The notes under the pieces were generated by a model, which saw nothing but the letters and a program-made list of their open reading frames with translations, did not search any database and was not told the origin of the DNA. Shown piece by piece: positions 18,664-28,462 of a stretch of 64,000 nt of DNA (position 1 is the first letter of the stretch; every line of letters begins with the position of its first letter). The stretch spans positions 18,615-82,614 of the forward strand of contig JAJFHC010000018.1 of NCBI GenBank assembly GCA_021775835.1. Reading direction: 5' to 3'. This DNA is from Hyphomicrobiales bacterium (lineage in GTDB: Bacteria > Pseudomonadota > Alphaproteobacteria > Rhizobiales > JAJFHC01). The position numbers and the translations under genes are program-made.

Positions 18664-19921
18664 CCCGAACATCAGAACGACCCGCCTTGAGAACGGTATG
18701 CGCGTGGTCACCCATGAAATGCCCCACCTGGAGACGGTTGCACTGGGCGCCTGGGTCAATGCCGGCGCCCGCCACGAGAGCGTGGCTGAACACGGTGTTG
18801 CCCATTATCTGGAGCACATGGCATTCAAGGGAACCAAACGCCGCTCGGCACTTCAGATTGCCCATGAAATCGAAGCCGTGGGAGGCGATCTGAACGCGGC
18901 GACGAGCATGGAGTCTACCGCCTACTTTGCACGTGTCCTGAAAGGCGACCTGGCTCTGGCCGTGGATGTTCTCGGCGACATTCTTGTTAATCCGGTGTTT
19001 GATCCGGATGAAATGCAGCGTGAGTGCGGTGTCATCGTGCAGGAGATTGCTGCTGCCCAGGACACGCCCGATGACACCGTCTTCGACCTTTTCCAGGAGG
19101 CGGCGTTCCCGGCGCAGGCACTGGGCCGGCCGATCCTGGGCACAGTGGAATCGGTAACAGGTTTCCGTGCCGCAGATCTCGTGCAGTACCGCGACAAGAA
19201 TTATAACCCCTCGGCGATCGTATTTGCCGCCGCCGGTGCGCTGGAACATGACCAACTCGTTGACTTGGCGGCCAAGGTGCAGATCGAGGGCGGCCGAGAC
19301 CCTGTTGAAACGGTGACCAGCCGCTACGAGGGCGGTGAACGACGCTTGAACAAGGACCTGGAACAGGCACATTTCATGCTGGGATTCAAGGCGCCGTCCT
19401 ACACAGACGACGATTTCTACGCCGCTCAGATACTGGCGAGTGTACTGGGCGGCGGGATGTCGTCACGCCTTTTCCAGGAAGTTCGCGAAAAGCGCGGTTT
19501 GTGTTATTCGATTTTCTCGTTCTGCTGGGGATATGCAGACAACGGTTTGTTCGGTGTCTACGCCGGGACCTCGCCGGGCGACCTCGAGGAACTTGTCCCT
19601 GTCGTCTCGGAGGAGTTGAACCGGGTTTCACAGGATCTGACGGAAGGTGAAGTTGCAAAGTCGAGAGCACAATTGAAAGCCGGCCTGCTCATGAGCCTGG
19701 AAAGCTGTTCGGCGCGTACGGAGCAAATTGCCCGGCAGGAACTGGTTTTCGACAGGGTTCTGTCGATCCAGGAACTGACCGAAAGGGTGGACAATGTCGA
19801 TGTCGACATGGTCCGCAGGATGGCCGATCGGATATGCAGCGGCTCAAAGCCCACAATTTCCGCAATAGGACCCATTACACAGCTTGCATCCTATGACAAA
19901 ATTGCTGCAAAATTTGGATAA
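18653..19921 (+). CDS. M16 family zinc metallopeptidase (mitochondrial processing peptidase-like)
   Basis: A 422-residue member of the pitrilysin family, close to the mitochondrial processing peptidase beta type. The inverted zinc motif HYLEHMAFKGT (HxxEH) lies near residue 50, with the downstream Glu in STAYFARV region; the C-terminal half carries the GGGMSSRLFQEVREKRGLCYS block. No signal peptide is present, so it is cytoplasmic. It starts inside the thrC 3' end, an arrangement that is widespread in alphaproteobacteria and suggests coupled translation. The physiological substrate is unknown. Confidence 0.93.
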   Translation: MSNNPNIRTTRLENGMRVVTHEMPHLETVALGAWVNAGARHESVAEHGVAHYLEHMAFKGTKRRSALQIAHEIEAVGGDLNAATSMESTAYFARVLKGDLALAVDVLGDILVNPVFDPDEMQRECGVIVQEIAAAQDTPDDTVFDLFQEAAFPAQALGRPILGTVESVTGFRAADLVQYRDKNYNPSAIVFAAAGALEHDQLVDLAAKVQIEGGRDPVETVTSRYEGGERRLNKDLEQAHFMLGFKAPSYTDDDFYAAQILASVLGGGMSSRLFQEVREKRGLCYSIFSFCWGYADNGLFGVYAGTSPGDLEELVPVVSEELNRVSQDLTEGEVAKSRAQLKAGLLMSLESCSARTEQIARQELVFDRVLSIQELTERVDNVDVDMVRRMADRICSGSKPTISAIGPITQLASYDKIAAKFG

Positions 19922-19958
19922 GTCCGAGGACCAGAGGAAGAAACAGGCAGATTAAGCC

Positions 19959-20546
19959 ATGGCATTCCTGCGTTCAGTGTCGCCAGTAGAAAACGGTCCC
20001 GTTATTCACGGGGACGGCGTCTACCTTCGGGCACCGCAGATGCCGGACTTTCAGGCCTGGGCAAGCCTTCGCGAACAGAGCCGCGGTTTCCTCATCCCCT
20101 GGGAGCCAATCTGGCCACGTGACGATTTGACACGAGGATCGTTTCGGCGCCGAATCAAACGCTATTCCCGTGATATCCGTGAAGACCAGGCCTATCCGTT
20201 CTTTCTATTCAGGGCAGGCGATAACGCCCTGCTGGGCGGGCTGACTCTGAGCAACATCCGGCGCGGTGTGGCCCAAGCCTGCTCCCTGGGCTATTGGGTT
20301 GGAGAGCCGCACTCACGCAACGGATACATGAGTGCAGGGGTGCGAGCGATAATACCTTATGCATTTCAGTCTCTTCAATTGCACCGTCTTGAGGCCGCCT
20401 GTCTGCCGATCAACACCGCATCGATCGCGCTTTTGCGCAAATGTGGCTTCACTGAGGAAGGCTATGCCCGCCGGTACCTGAGGATAAATGGCGACTGGCA
20501 GGATCATCTTCTGTTTGCTTTGCTGATAGAAGATTTGAAGGTATGA
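19959..20546 (+). CDS. GNAT acetyltransferase, RimJ/RimL type
   Basis: A 195-residue GNAT-fold protein like ribosomal-protein N-acetyltransferases RimJ/RimL. The acetyl-CoA region includes GYWVGEPHSRNGYMSAGVRA (shortened from the R/Q-x-x-G-x-G/A pattern) and the later IALLRKCGFTEEGYARRYL block with GDWQDHLLFALL as the end. It follows the M16 peptidase gene by 37 bases and is probably the last gene of the thrC transcript. The acetylated target cannot be told from sequence. Confidence 0.88.
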   Translation: MAFLRSVSPVENGPVIHGDGVYLRAPQMPDFQAWASLREQSRGFLIPWEPIWPRDDLTRGSFRRRIKRYSRDIREDQAYPFFLFRAGDNALLGGLTLSNIRRGVAQACSLGYWVGEPHSRNGYMSAGVRAIIPYAFQSLQLHRLEAACLPINTASIALLRKCGFTEEGYARRYLRINGDWQDHLLFALLIEDLKV

Positions 20547-20660
20547 TTTCAGCCTTGAGGGGTGTGTGATTCACCACGAAATGAGATCAATTGCCCCGGT
20601 TGGCGGCTGAGGCTTGTTTTCACCTTCTGGTGAGGCTACCAAGGGTCAATTATTTACTCT

Positions 20661-23567
20661 GTGCAGAAAGTCGTTGAATTGGCAGGCTTGCGTACCGCCA
20701 TTGTTCTTGCTGCTTGGCTACTGACCACAGCTTTGGCGGGTTCTGTTGCTCAGGCCCGTGACGTCATCGAATTGCCTCTGGACGCCGTCAGCATCGACGT
20801 GCTTTCAGCGGCTGACAAAGCTGAATCTGCAGACCGGGAAACGGTCATTGAAGTGGACGACGGCAAGGGCGCGTCGCGGCAGATCACCGTCCGGGCCAGG
20901 GGAGCAGGCCCCAATCACCGCTGGCTGGTGTTTACCGCTAAGAACCTGAGCCGGAATCCGGTAAGCAGGCTCGTTGCGGTGGGGCGGGAAGGCATTACCG
21001 GGACAGGGCTGCAGACCCGTACGCGACTGTCTACAAGGTTTCTCGATGTCACCGCTTCTCAAGGGGCACGTCCGGTCATAAGAACCGACCGGGCTACCGA
21101 CAGTTTCCTGATCGACGTGCCTCCCGGTCAGACCGTGACCTATGCCGTTGAAATCGCCGGGCGCTGGCCTGAAACATTCATTCTGTGGTCACCGTCGTCC
21201 TTTGACTCGCAAAAACGCCGGATAGCCTTCTTTCACGGACTGCTCATCGGTATCGCCGTTCTGGGTGCGCTGTACATCTCGATCCTGTTTATCGTCAGGC
21301 GTGCAGTAAGCTTTCCCGCCGCCGCATTGTTCGCCTGGGCTGGTGTTATCTATCTGTGTTACGAGTTGGGCTATTGGCCGCTAGGGCTCGATTTCGGCCG
21401 CAGCTGGATCACGACCTTCCGCACAATCGCAATCGCCTTGATGACGCTCGGCATACTGGCGATTCTGTTTACCTTCCTTGAGCTGCAGAAGAGATGGCCT
21501 GTGGCCTCTATGGCCACCATGGTCATGGCGGGGATTTCGATTCCCATCATACTGATGTCGTTCTTCTTTGCCGGCCTGGCTTATTTTCTCGCCTGGATCC
21601 TGTTCGTCTCCTGCGTCGGCATGGGTTGTTTCATGATCGGGCGTTTGGCGCTGCAAGGCATGATAAGAGCGCAGGTAACAGTGCCCTCCTGGGTGCTGAT
21701 TTCTGTCTGGACGTTCTTTGCAGCCTTGTTTCAGGCAGGAATTCTTGGCCACGCTCTCGTGGCACCGGGGCTCGCCGCAACTCTCGTGCTGGTCATGCTG
21801 ATGATCGCATTCACGGTCACCCAGTTTGCCTTTGATGCCAGTGTTATCAGCAGTCGCTTCTTTGAAGACAGCGGCAGGCGCGGTCTGGCGTTGGCTGGCT
21901 CTGAGCAGTGTGTTTGGGACTGGCACCAGAATGAACATTCTCTCTTTGTCGGGCCTGAGATCGAAGTCATGTTGGGTTTGCATCACGGTGGAGCGGATTA
22001 CTCAGATCCGGACCAATGGCTCGACCTGATTCATCCAGCCGACCGGGTTGGCTACGTCTCCGCTGTTGACGCAGCAATCCAACGCGGCCGTGGCACCTTC
22101 CGTCAGATGTTCCGGTTGAGGCGCAATGACGGTGCGTATCGGTGGTTCCAATTGCGCGCCCGCGCCATGACCGACGAACATGGCCGCTCGATCAGATGCA
22201 TTGGAACGCTGGCAGATGTCACGGCCCACAAGGCAGCCGAAGAGAGGCTGCTTCGGGATGCCGTACACGACAGTCTCACCGGCCTGCCGAATCGGGCTTT
22301 GTTCATGGATCGCCTGCAGCAGGTGATAAAGCAGTATCATGGCGACAAGGAACGCCAGCTTGCCATATTTGTCGTCGATATCGACCGCTTCAAAAACGTC
22401 AATGATGGCCTTGGCCACGCGGTTGGTGACAGTTTGCTCCTGACCATGTCACGGCGGATGAAACGCTGTCTGGGACCGAATGACACCCTGGCACGCATTT
22501 CGGGCGACCAGTTCGGGATCATCTTCACCTCGCGCCAGCATAGTGGGGAAACCGGCGCCCTTGCCGAGCAGATCCGTCTGGCGATCGGTGCCCCCGTCAA
22601 ACTCAATCCCAGGGAGGTGTTCCTCACCGCGAGTATCGGTATCGCCCAGTACAACGGCAAGATCGACTCATCGGAAGAGCTTCTCAAGGACGCCGAAATT
22701 GCGCTCTACCAGGCCAAGCGGATGGGCAAGAACAAGATCGAGTTCTTTCGCACCAGTATGCGCGACGACCGCACCAACAGGGTTACGTTGGAGTCAGATT
22801 TGCGCCGTGCCCTGGAACGCAATGAGATGGAATTGATGTACCAGCCGGTGGTTCGCCTGGCAGACATGAAGGTTGCCGGTTTCGAAGCACTCCTGCGCTG
22901 GCAGCATCCGCAGCTTGGCCTTCTCAACCCCGACGATTTTATCGGCATCGCGGAAGAAACCGGGATGATCGCCGACCTTGGACGGTTTGCTCTCAATGAG
23001 GCAGCGCGGCAACTGGGTACCTGGCAACGTGCATTTACGCCGAGCGACCCGGTATTCACGAGTGTCAATGTGTCGAGCCGGCAGATTCTGGGGCAAGACC
23101 TTGTGGAAGATGTCGAGTTGATTCTGAACCGCGCCGATCTGGTGGAAGGTTCGCTCAAGCTCGAGATCACCGAATCCCTGGTCATGGAAAACATGGAACT
23201 GTCAGCCAAGATACTGGAGCGCCTGATTTCGCTCGGCGCCGGGTTGTCGTGTGATGATTTCGGCACCGGCTACTCGTCGCTCGGTAACTTGCAGAGATTT
23301 CCATTCGATACCATCAAGATCGACCGGTCATTCCTGAACAACAGCAACCCCGACGACCCCGCATCGGAAATCATCCTGAACGCGATTGTGGCGCTGGCAC
23401 ACGATCTCGAGATGGATGTGGTTGCGGAAGGCGCGGAAACACAGGAGGACATTGAACTCCTTCGTGCGCTGGGCTGCGAGTATGTACAAGGGTTCTATTT
23501 TGGCCAGCCCATGAGCTCTCAGGAAGCTCTGGCATACCTTGCAGGCAAGCCCGGTGAGTGGACCTGA
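20661..23567 (+). CDS. Membrane GGDEF/EAL protein with PAS domain; GGDEF site degenerate, EAL site intact
   Basis: A 968-residue protein. The GTG at 20661 opens an N-terminal signal/anchor. A periplasmic sensor region (about 40-185) is followed by seven or so transmembrane helices (about 190-400), an arrangement like 7TM-DISM receptors. Then come a PAS domain with PAC motif (VWDWHQNEHSLFV to IGTLADVTAHK), a GGDEF domain from LTGLPNRALF, and an EAL domain. The GGDEF signature reads SGDQF (residues 614-618), so diguanylate cyclase activity is doubtful. The EAL domain keeps EALLRW (742-747) and DDFGTGYSS (865-873). Expected net function is c-di-GMP hydrolysis, with the GGDEF possibly acting as a GTP sensor. 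Confidence 0.92.
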   Translation: MQKVVELAGLRTAIVLAAWLLTTALAGSVAQARDVIELPLDAVSIDVLSAADKAESADRETVIEVDDGKGASRQITVRARGAGPNHRWLVFTAKNLSRNPVSRLVAVGREGITGTGLQTRTRLSTRFLDVTASQGARPVIRTDRATDSFLIDVPPGQTVTYAVEIAGRWPETFILWSPSSFDSQKRRIAFFHGLLIGIAVLGALYISILFIVRRAVSFPAAALFAWAGVIYLCYELGYWPLGLDFGRSWITTFRTIAIALMTLGILAILFTFLELQKRWPVASMATMVMAGISIPIILMSFFFAGLAYFLAWILFVSCVGMGCFMIGRLALQGMIRAQVTVPSWVLISVWTFFAALFQAGILGHALVAPGLAATLVLVMLMIAFTVTQFAFDASVISSRFFEDSGRRGLALAGSEQCVWDWHQNEHSLFVGPEIEVMLGLHHGGADYSDPDQWLDLIHPADRVGYVSAVDAAIQRGRGTFRQMFRLRRNDGAYRWFQLRARAMTDEHGRSIRCIGTLADVTAHKAAEERLLRDAVHDSLTGLPNRALFMDRLQQVIKQYHGDKERQLAIFVVDIDRFKNVNDGLGHAVGDSLLLTMSRRMKRCLGPNDTLARISGDQFGIIFTSRQHSGETGALAEQIRLAIGAPVKLNPREVFLTASIGIAQYNGKIDSSEELLKDAEIALYQAKRMGKNKIEFFRTSMRDDRTNRVTLESDLRRALERNEMELMYQPVVRLADMKVAGFEALLRWQHPQLGLLNPDDFIGIAEETGMIADLGRFALNEAARQLGTWQRAFTPSDPVFTSVNVSSRQILGQDLVEDVELILNRADLVEGSLKLEITESLVMENMELSAKILERLISLGAGLSCDDFGTGYSSLGNLQRFPFDTIKIDRSFLNNSNPDDPASEIILNAIVALAHDLEMDVVAEGAETQEDIELLRALGCEYVQGFYFGQPMSSQEALAYLAGKPGEWT

Positions 23568-23609
23568 AATCATCCTGACATTGACGATTGGCGTCAGGCA
23601 ACTTGCCGG

Positions 23610-24212
23610 TCAGGCATGCCCGGCCTCCATGGACAGAAGGGCCGGGTCCACACCGATACGCGACAAAGCCATTTCATATTTGGCTTCAAGGTCGGGCGTG
23701 AATATCAACGCTTCATCAGCCTCGCAATGCAACCAGCCGTTCGACTGGATTTCAGTTTCCAATTGCCCCGGTCCCCAACCGGAATAGCCCAGAGCAAGCA
23801 GTGCCTGGCGCGGGCCCTGATCGGATGCGATCGCCCGCAACACTTCGATGGTCGCGGTCAGACCGACGCCGTCGTCGATTGGAAGTGTGCAGTCGGACGA
23901 GAAATAGTCTGAGGTGTGAAGCACAAATCCGCGTCCGGTTTCAACCGGCCCCCCCATCTGAACCGGCATGTTCATTGCCTGGGAGGAAAGTTCGATCCGG
24001 TCATCCGAGGCCACAATTTCAAGGCGCTCCAGGAGCTCCGCAAAACTGATGTCACCCGCGGTCTTGTTGACCACTATGCCCATGGCGCCTTCTGCGGAAT
24101 GCGCACACAGATAGATTACCGACCGTTCAAATCTCGGATCGCCAATGTTGGGCATGGCAATGAGCATTTGCCCGTCCAGGTAATGTGCATCGTGCGTCGA
24201 CTCGACCGACAT
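23610..24212 (-). CDS. YqgE/AlgH family protein (DUF179)
   Basis: A 200-residue protein with the conserved start [21 protein letters not shown], the block [17 protein letters not shown], the [13 protein letters not shown] motif and the [15 protein letters not shown] segment. The molecular function is not known; AlgH influences alginate synthesis in Pseudomonas. There is no signal peptide. It is convergent with the GGDEF/EAL gene, 42 bases away, and divergent from the DsbD-like gene. Confidence 0.93.
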   Translation of the reverse strand: MSVESTHDAHYLDGQMLIAMPNIGDPRFERSVIYLCAHSAEGAMGIVVNKTAGDISFAELLERLEIVASDDRIELSSQAMNMPVQMGGPVETGRGFVLHTSDYFSSDCTLPIDDGVGLTATIEVLRAIASDQGPRQALLALGYSGWGPGQLETEIQSNGWLHCEADEALIFTPDLEAKYEMALSRIGVDPALLSMEAGHA

Positions 24213-24374
24213 GGTTCCATCCCGTTTCTCGAATTCAAAGGATATCGCGAAAATTTGTTGAGTGAAAGGCGTTGGAGGACTCGAATTCTAACAAATGATT
24301 GATAGATAGAGACTAGATTAGGCCCCACAGGAGCGTTTACCTGGGGTAGATTGTGTCCCATGAGAGAAACAGGT

Positions 24375-25214
24375 ATGAAAATTTCCATAGCTATCTGTCT
24401 GGCGTTGTTGGTGTTTACCAGCAACATCAACACGGTTTCCGCGGCATCTCCCAGCGTCAGTGACTGGGTGGAAACACCCTATAGCGGCATCCGGTTGATC
24501 GCAGGCGCCCAGCATGGCGACACGCGCGAGGTCGGCATCCAGATTCGCATGCAACCGGGATGGAAGACCTATTGGAAAATTCCCGGCGACTCAGGCATAC
24601 CGCCGTTGTTCGACTGGTCCGGGTCGTCGAATGTTTCCGGGGCAACGGTCATGTATCCGGCGCCCAAGCGTTATGTCGACGAATACGCCACATCGATAGG
24701 TTACAAGGATGAAGTCGTGTTTCCGGTGCGCCTGACCCCCACATCGAAAGTGATGCCGACGGTTGCACGAGTGACAGTCTCCTATGCCGTCTGCAGCGAT
24801 ATTTGTCTTCCCGCCAGCGCGGAACTCACGCTGGATCTCGCGGCCGCGCCTCGTGCTTCAACAATTCAGTCGGCGCTCATCGAACGGTTCAAGAAAAAGG
24901 TCCCCACGAAAGTTTCGGACAATCAGCCCCGAATTGCGTCGGTTCAGCTGACCGGTTCCGGCGAAAAGGCAAGCCTTGTTGTGGATGTGGATCAGAAGCC
25001 GGGATCGCCAGACGTGGATATTTTTATCGAAGGGCCCCGTGAGTTGTATTTTGCCGGTCCCAAGAGACAAACAGCGCCGGGTCCGGATGACACTGCCAGA
25101 TATTCGATTGCTATCGATGGCGTTACGCCGTCTCTACCGTTAAAGGGCGAGCATCTCGTGTTCACGGTTGTCGGTGAGCATGGCGCCTATGAACAGCATC
25201 TTTCCGTCAACTGA
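24375..25214 (+). CDS. Stand-alone DsbD N-terminal (DsbD-alpha) domain protein
   Basis: A 279-residue secreted protein: signal peptide MKISIAICLALLVFTSN with cleavage near VSAAS, then a domain matching the periplasmic N-terminal domain of thiol:disulfide interchange protein DsbD, with MQPGWKTYWKIPGDSGIPP and the redox Cys pair in AVCSDICLPA. The eight-helix membrane domain and thioredoxin-like C-terminal domain of full DsbD are absent. It may receive electrons from another CcdA/DsbD-type membrane protein to reduce periplasmic disulfides. The ATG at 24375 is favoured; an ATG at 24360 adds five residues. It lies 106 bases before a peroxiredoxin gene on the same strand, so a common redox role is possible. 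Confidence 0.85.
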   Translation: MKISIAICLALLVFTSNINTVSAASPSVSDWVETPYSGIRLIAGAQHGDTREVGIQIRMQPGWKTYWKIPGDSGIPPLFDWSGSSNVSGATVMYPAPKRYVDEYATSIGYKDEVVFPVRLTPTSKVMPTVARVTVSYAVCSDICLPASAELTLDLAAAPRASTIQSALIERFKKKVPTKVSDNQPRIASVQLTGSGEKASLVVDVDQKPGSPDVDIFIEGPRELYFAGPKRQTAPGPDDTARYSIAIDGVTPSLPLKGEHLVFTVVGEHGAYEQHLSVN

Positions 25215-25320
25215 AATCGATTCTTAATTCAGGATGCAATTTGCCTTCGCAGGTGGCATAAACGCACCCAGCAACCCTCAGAATTTTACAGTTCCATTTT
25301 TGATTCCAGGAGATACCAGC

Positions 25321-25806
25321 ATGCCCATCAGCGTCGGAGACAAGTTGCCGGAAGTTACATTCACGCAGATGACCGGAGATGGCCCTCAGCCCGTGACGAC
25401 CAAGGATATTTTTGGCGGCCGCAAGGTGGTCATGTTTGCCGTCCCCGGTGCGTTCACGCCGACCTGCCACCGCTCGCACCTGCCGGGCTTCATCCAGAAC
25501 GCGGCAACCCTGAAGGCAAAGGGTGTCGATGCGATCGTGTGTGTTTCCGTCAATGACGTTTTCGTCATGGACGCCTGGGCAAAACAGACCGGTGGCGATG
25601 ATTCCATCATGTTCCTGGCTGACGGCAATGCCGATTTTGCGAAGGCCATCGGACAAGAGCTGGACGCGTCGGGTTTCGGCATGGGCATTCGCTCCACCCG
25701 CTATTCGATGATCGTCGACGACGGAGAAGTCCTAGCACTGAATGTCGAGCCCCAGGCCGGCCAGGCCGAGGTCAGCGGTGCCACTGCCATTCTCGACCAG
25801 CTTTAG
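25321..25806 (+). CDS. Peroxiredoxin of the Prx5 type
   Basis: A 161-residue thiol peroxidase of the Prx5 (glutaredoxin-/GSH-dependent) group. The peroxidatic Cys lies in VPGAFTPTCHRSHLPGF, with the characteristic ThrxxCys; a later Arg (GIRSTRYSMI) completes the active site. There is no obvious resolving Cys, fitting a 1-Cys or glutathione/glutaredoxin-coupled mechanism. It reduces H2O2 and alkyl hydroperoxides in the cytoplasm. The ATG at 25321 follows CCAGGAGA; an in-frame upstream start adds 29 residues without family support. Confidence 0.95.
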   Translation: MPISVGDKLPEVTFTQMTGDGPQPVTTKDIFGGRKVVMFAVPGAFTPTCHRSHLPGFIQNAATLKAKGVDAIVCVSVNDVFVMDAWAKQTGGDDSIMFLADGNADFAKAIGQELDASGFGMGIRSTRYSMIVDDGEVLALNVEPQAGQAEVSGATAILDQL

Positions 25807-25870
25807 AATTTTAGCGTGATCCTCGCCCTGAATGGGATTCCGGCCGGCCTTGTTCGCAACGGGCGGCCGG

Positions 25871-26320
25871 CTAGTTCTTGAAGTCTGCCATGCCTTCTCT
25901 GGCAAGTTCGTCGGCGCGCTCATTGAGGGGATGCCCAACATGCCCCTTCACCCAGTGCCATGAAATCTCATGGCGTGCGACGGCTTCATCAAGCGCCTGC
26001 CAAAGGTCGACATTCTTGACAGGCTTCTTGGCCGCCGTCCGCCATCCGTTCTTTTTCCAGCGGTTCATCCACTGGGTAATGCCGTCCTTCACATAAACCG
26101 AGTCTGTGTGCAGGTTCACTTGGCAGGGCCTCTTGAGAGATTCCAGCGCCTCAATGGCTGCAGTCAACTCCATTCGGTTGTTGGTCGTATCCGCCGCACC
26201 GCCCTTCAACTCTTTCGATGTCTCGCCGTAGGTCAGGATAACGCCCCAGCCGCCCGGCCCGGGATTCCCCGAACAGGCGCCGTCAGTATAGATTTCCACC
26301 ACCGAGCTTGCCTTTGTCAT
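25871..26320 (-). CDS. rnhA: Ribonuclease HI
   Basis: A 149-residue nuclease that cuts RNA in RNA-DNA hybrids. All acidic metal ligands are visible: [41 protein letters not shown] and the C-terminal NERADELA. The [15 protein letters not shown] basic protrusion is typical of the E. coli-like form. The start ATG at 26320 overlaps the thrB stop (ATGA), so translation is coupled to thrB; the longer open frame upstream is inside thrB and is not coding. Confidence 0.97.
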   Translation of the reverse strand: MTKASSVVEIYTDGACSGNPGPGGWGVILTYGETSKELKGGAADTTNNRMELTAAIEALESLKRPCQVNLHTDSVYVKDGITQWMNRWKKNGWRTAAKKPVKNVDLWQALDEAVARHEISWHWVKGHVGHPLNERADELAREGMADFKN

Positions 26321-27285
26321 GCCGGGTCGATTCCATATTCGGAAACGCTCTGGACTTTTCTGTGAAATCGCAACTTGCGCAGGTATTCGATCGGATCCTT
26401 GGGCACGACAAGTGCGTCCGAAGGTGTGTTCACCCAATCGTAGAGCCGCGTCAGGAGAAATCTCATTGACGCCCCGCGGGCCAGAAGCGGCAACGCTTCG
26501 TATTCGCCTGGTTCGAGCTTGCGGACCTTGTTGTAAGCAACCAGAAAGGCCCGCGCCTTGGTGATGTTGAACGAACCGTCGTTTTCGAAACACCACGCGT
26601 TAAGACAGATAGCGATGTCATAGGCAAGAATATCGGTGCAGGCGAAATAGAAGTCGATAATGCCGGAAAGCCGGTCATTCAGGAAAAAGACGTTGTCGGG
26701 GAAAAGGTCCGCGTGGATGATTCCGGTGGGCAACTCGGTCGGCCAAAACCCTTCAAGGTCCTGCAGTTCCTGATCGATTTCGTCTGCCAGGCCATCGTGA
26801 ACCGAGTCCGCATGGTCACGGCACTGCCCGAACAGCGGCCTCCAGCTCGCATGAGACAGTGTGTTCTGGCGCAAACCGGCAAAAGACCGTCCGGCAAGAT
26901 GCAGGGAGGCTGTCGCATGACCAAGTTCGCCGCAATGATGGTTCATCGGACGCCTGACCCACATGCCCTCGAGAAACGTAATAAGCGCGGCCGGCCGACC
27001 GGCCAGCTGTCCAAGGGTCGGGCCGTTTGTCTGCTTCAAGGTGATGGGGCAGGGGATACCCTGAAAAGCCAGGTGGTCCATCAACCCGAGAAAGAATGGC
27101 AGCTCGTCCGGATCGACGCGCTTTTCGTAAAGCGTCAGGATGTAGGACCCTTCAGTGGTCTGCACGAGATAGTTCGTGTTCTCGACGCCCTCCGCGATCC
27201 CCTTGTAGGATAGAAGTTGCCCCACGTTGTACAGCGAGATAAACGCGGCCAGCTCATCGTCGGCGACTTCGGTGTAGACCGCCAT
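26317..27285 (-). CDS. thrB: Homoserine kinase (ThrB, aminoglycoside-phosphotransferase-like type)
   Basis: A 322-residue kinase that makes O-phosphohomoserine, the substrate of threonine synthase. This is the APH-fold ThrB type of alphaproteobacteria and pseudomonads, not the GHMP type. The start is [19 protein letters not shown]; the catalytic loop is [14 protein letters not shown] with the DFYFACTD metal site ([19 protein letters not shown]). It lies three bases after the ispH stop on the same strand and overlaps rnhA by four bases, so ispH-thrB-rnhA form one operon. thrC is about 9 kb away on the other strand. Confidence 0.96.
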   Translation of the reverse strand: MAVYTEVADDELAAFISLYNVGQLLSYKGIAEGVENTNYLVQTTEGSYILTLYEKRVDPDELPFFLGLMDHLAFQGIPCPITLKQTNGPTLGQLAGRPAALITFLEGMWVRRPMNHHCGELGHATASLHLAGRSFAGLRQNTLSHASWRPLFGQCRDHADSVHDGLADEIDQELQDLEGFWPTELPTGIIHADLFPDNVFFLNDRLSGIIDFYFACTDILAYDIAICLNAWCFENDGSFNITKARAFLVAYNKVRKLEPGEYEALPLLARGASMRFLLTRLYDWVNTPSDALVVPKDPIEYLRKLRFHRKVQSVSEYGIDPA

Positions 27286-27288
27286 CTG

Positions 27289-28266
27289 CTATTCCGCCGC
27301 CGCCGTTCGCAGTTCCCGTGGAAGTTTGAACGATACATTCTCGTCGGCAGTACGCACGGTTTCCACCGTGACGTCGAACCGTGTTTTGCATGCTTCGACA
27401 ATCGCTTCCACAAGGACCTCAGGAGCCGACGCGCCAGCCGTGATCCCGAGAGTGTCGGGACGACCGACTCGGTCCCAGTCGATGTCCTGGGCGCCCAGAA
27501 CAAGCATCGCACGGGTACAACCGGCACGTTCTGCCACTTCCACCAGGCGCTTGGAATTCGAACTGTTTGGCGCCCCGACCACAAGCACGACCTCACACTG
27601 GCCAGCAATCGCCTTTACAGCCTGCTGGCGGTTTGTGGTCGCATAGCAGATGTCCTCCTTGTGAGGTCCGACGATGGCCGGAAATCGCGACTGCAGAATG
27701 TCAACGATCTGTTTGGTATCATCGACCGAAAGTGTCGTCTGCGTGATGTAGGCCAGCTTTTCCTTGTTCCGGGGCTCGTAGTTCTGTGCGTCATCGGCCG
27801 TTTCAATCAGACTGACCGCACCAGCCGGCAACTGTCCCATCGTGCCGATAACCTCAGGATGGCCTTTGTGGCCAATGAGGATGATTTCCAGTCCTTTCTC
27901 GAAGTGACGCTCCGCTTCCATGTGTACTTTTGAAACCAGCGGGCAAGTGGCATCGAGAAAGAACATGTTGCGCAGCTCGGCAGCTTGCGGCACCGACTTG
28001 GGGACTCCATGAGCCGAAAAGATCACTGGCGCATCGCCATCAGGAATTTCGTCAAGTTCCTCGACAAAAATGGCGCCCTTGTTTCTGAGATCTTCGACCA
28101 CGTGACGGTTGTGAACGATCTCGTGGCGGACATAGACCGGTGCGCCATACTTCTGCAAGGCGAGTTCGACGATCTGGACGGCACGGTCGACTCCGGCGCA
28201 GAACCCCCTGGGTTCGCACATCAGGATCCGCACGGAATGTCGCGTGTTTTGGGTCATGTCGGCCAT
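27289..28266 (-). CDS. ispH: 4-hydroxy-3-methylbut-2-enyl diphosphate reductase
   Basis: A 325-residue iron-sulfur enzyme that carries out the last step of the MEP pathway, forming IPP and DMAPP. The three cluster cysteines lie in [26 protein letters not shown] and YATTNRQQA...[13 protein letters not shown] regions; the EE/HGVP segment (VIFSAHGVP) and [10 protein letters not shown] are also typical. The first ATG is used; a second ATG three codons on is possible. A good sigma70-type promoter lies 39-68 bases upstream. It heads the ispH-thrB-rnhA operon. ispE and an ispB-like synthase are also in this window. Confidence 0.97.
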   Translation of the reverse strand: MADMTQNTRHSVRILMCEPRGFCAGVDRAVQIVELALQKYGAPVYVRHEIVHNRHVVEDLRNKGAIFVEELDEIPDGDAPVIFSAHGVPKSVPQAAELRNMFFLDATCPLVSKVHMEAERHFEKGLEIILIGHKGHPEVIGTMGQLPAGAVSLIETADDAQNYEPRNKEKLAYITQTTLSVDDTKQIVDILQSRFPAIVGPHKEDICYATTNRQQAVKAIAGQCEVVLVVGAPNSSNSKRLVEVAERAGCTRAMLVLGAQDIDWDRVGRPDTLGITAGASAPEVLVEAIVEACKTRFDVTVETVRTADENVSFKLPRELRTAAAE

Positions 28267-28304
28267 GATATGTCAAATGGTCTTCGATGGTTGAACTGTG
28301 AAGG

Positions 28305-28334
28305 GTATAACAGCATGGCGCGGCTTTATGTCAA
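28305..28334 (-). promoter_or_regulatory. Predicted sigma70-type promoter of ispH-thrB-rnhA
   Basis: On the minus strand a perfect TTGACA (28334-28329) is followed by 18 bases and TTATAC (28310-28305), 38 bases before the ispH ATG. Judged by eye against the consensus. Confidence 0.6.
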
Positions 28335-28385
28335 GCCATCTGCGGTCCTAGGCACGGGTCAAGGCAGGAGATGCAGGTCGCGCGC

Positions 28386-28421
28386 AAAAAAAAGCACGGC
28401 ATCTCGAAAGATGTCGTGCTT
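28386..28421 (-). terminator. Rho-independent terminator of the atpIBEF'F operon
   Basis: Read on the minus strand, a 13-bp stem (28421-28409 with 28404-28392, one G-U pair) closes a TTCG loop (CGAA on the plus strand) and runs directly into eight T. It lies 42 bases beyond the atpF stop. This is a textbook terminator. Confidence 0.93.
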
Positions 28422-28462
28422 CCATCAACTTGCCCTGAACGGCAGTTTCTGAAACGACGATG

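Noticed and set aside
25838..25875. Terminator between the peroxiredoxin gene and rnhA
   Set aside because: A 7-bp GC stem is present, but neither strand has a T tract after it.
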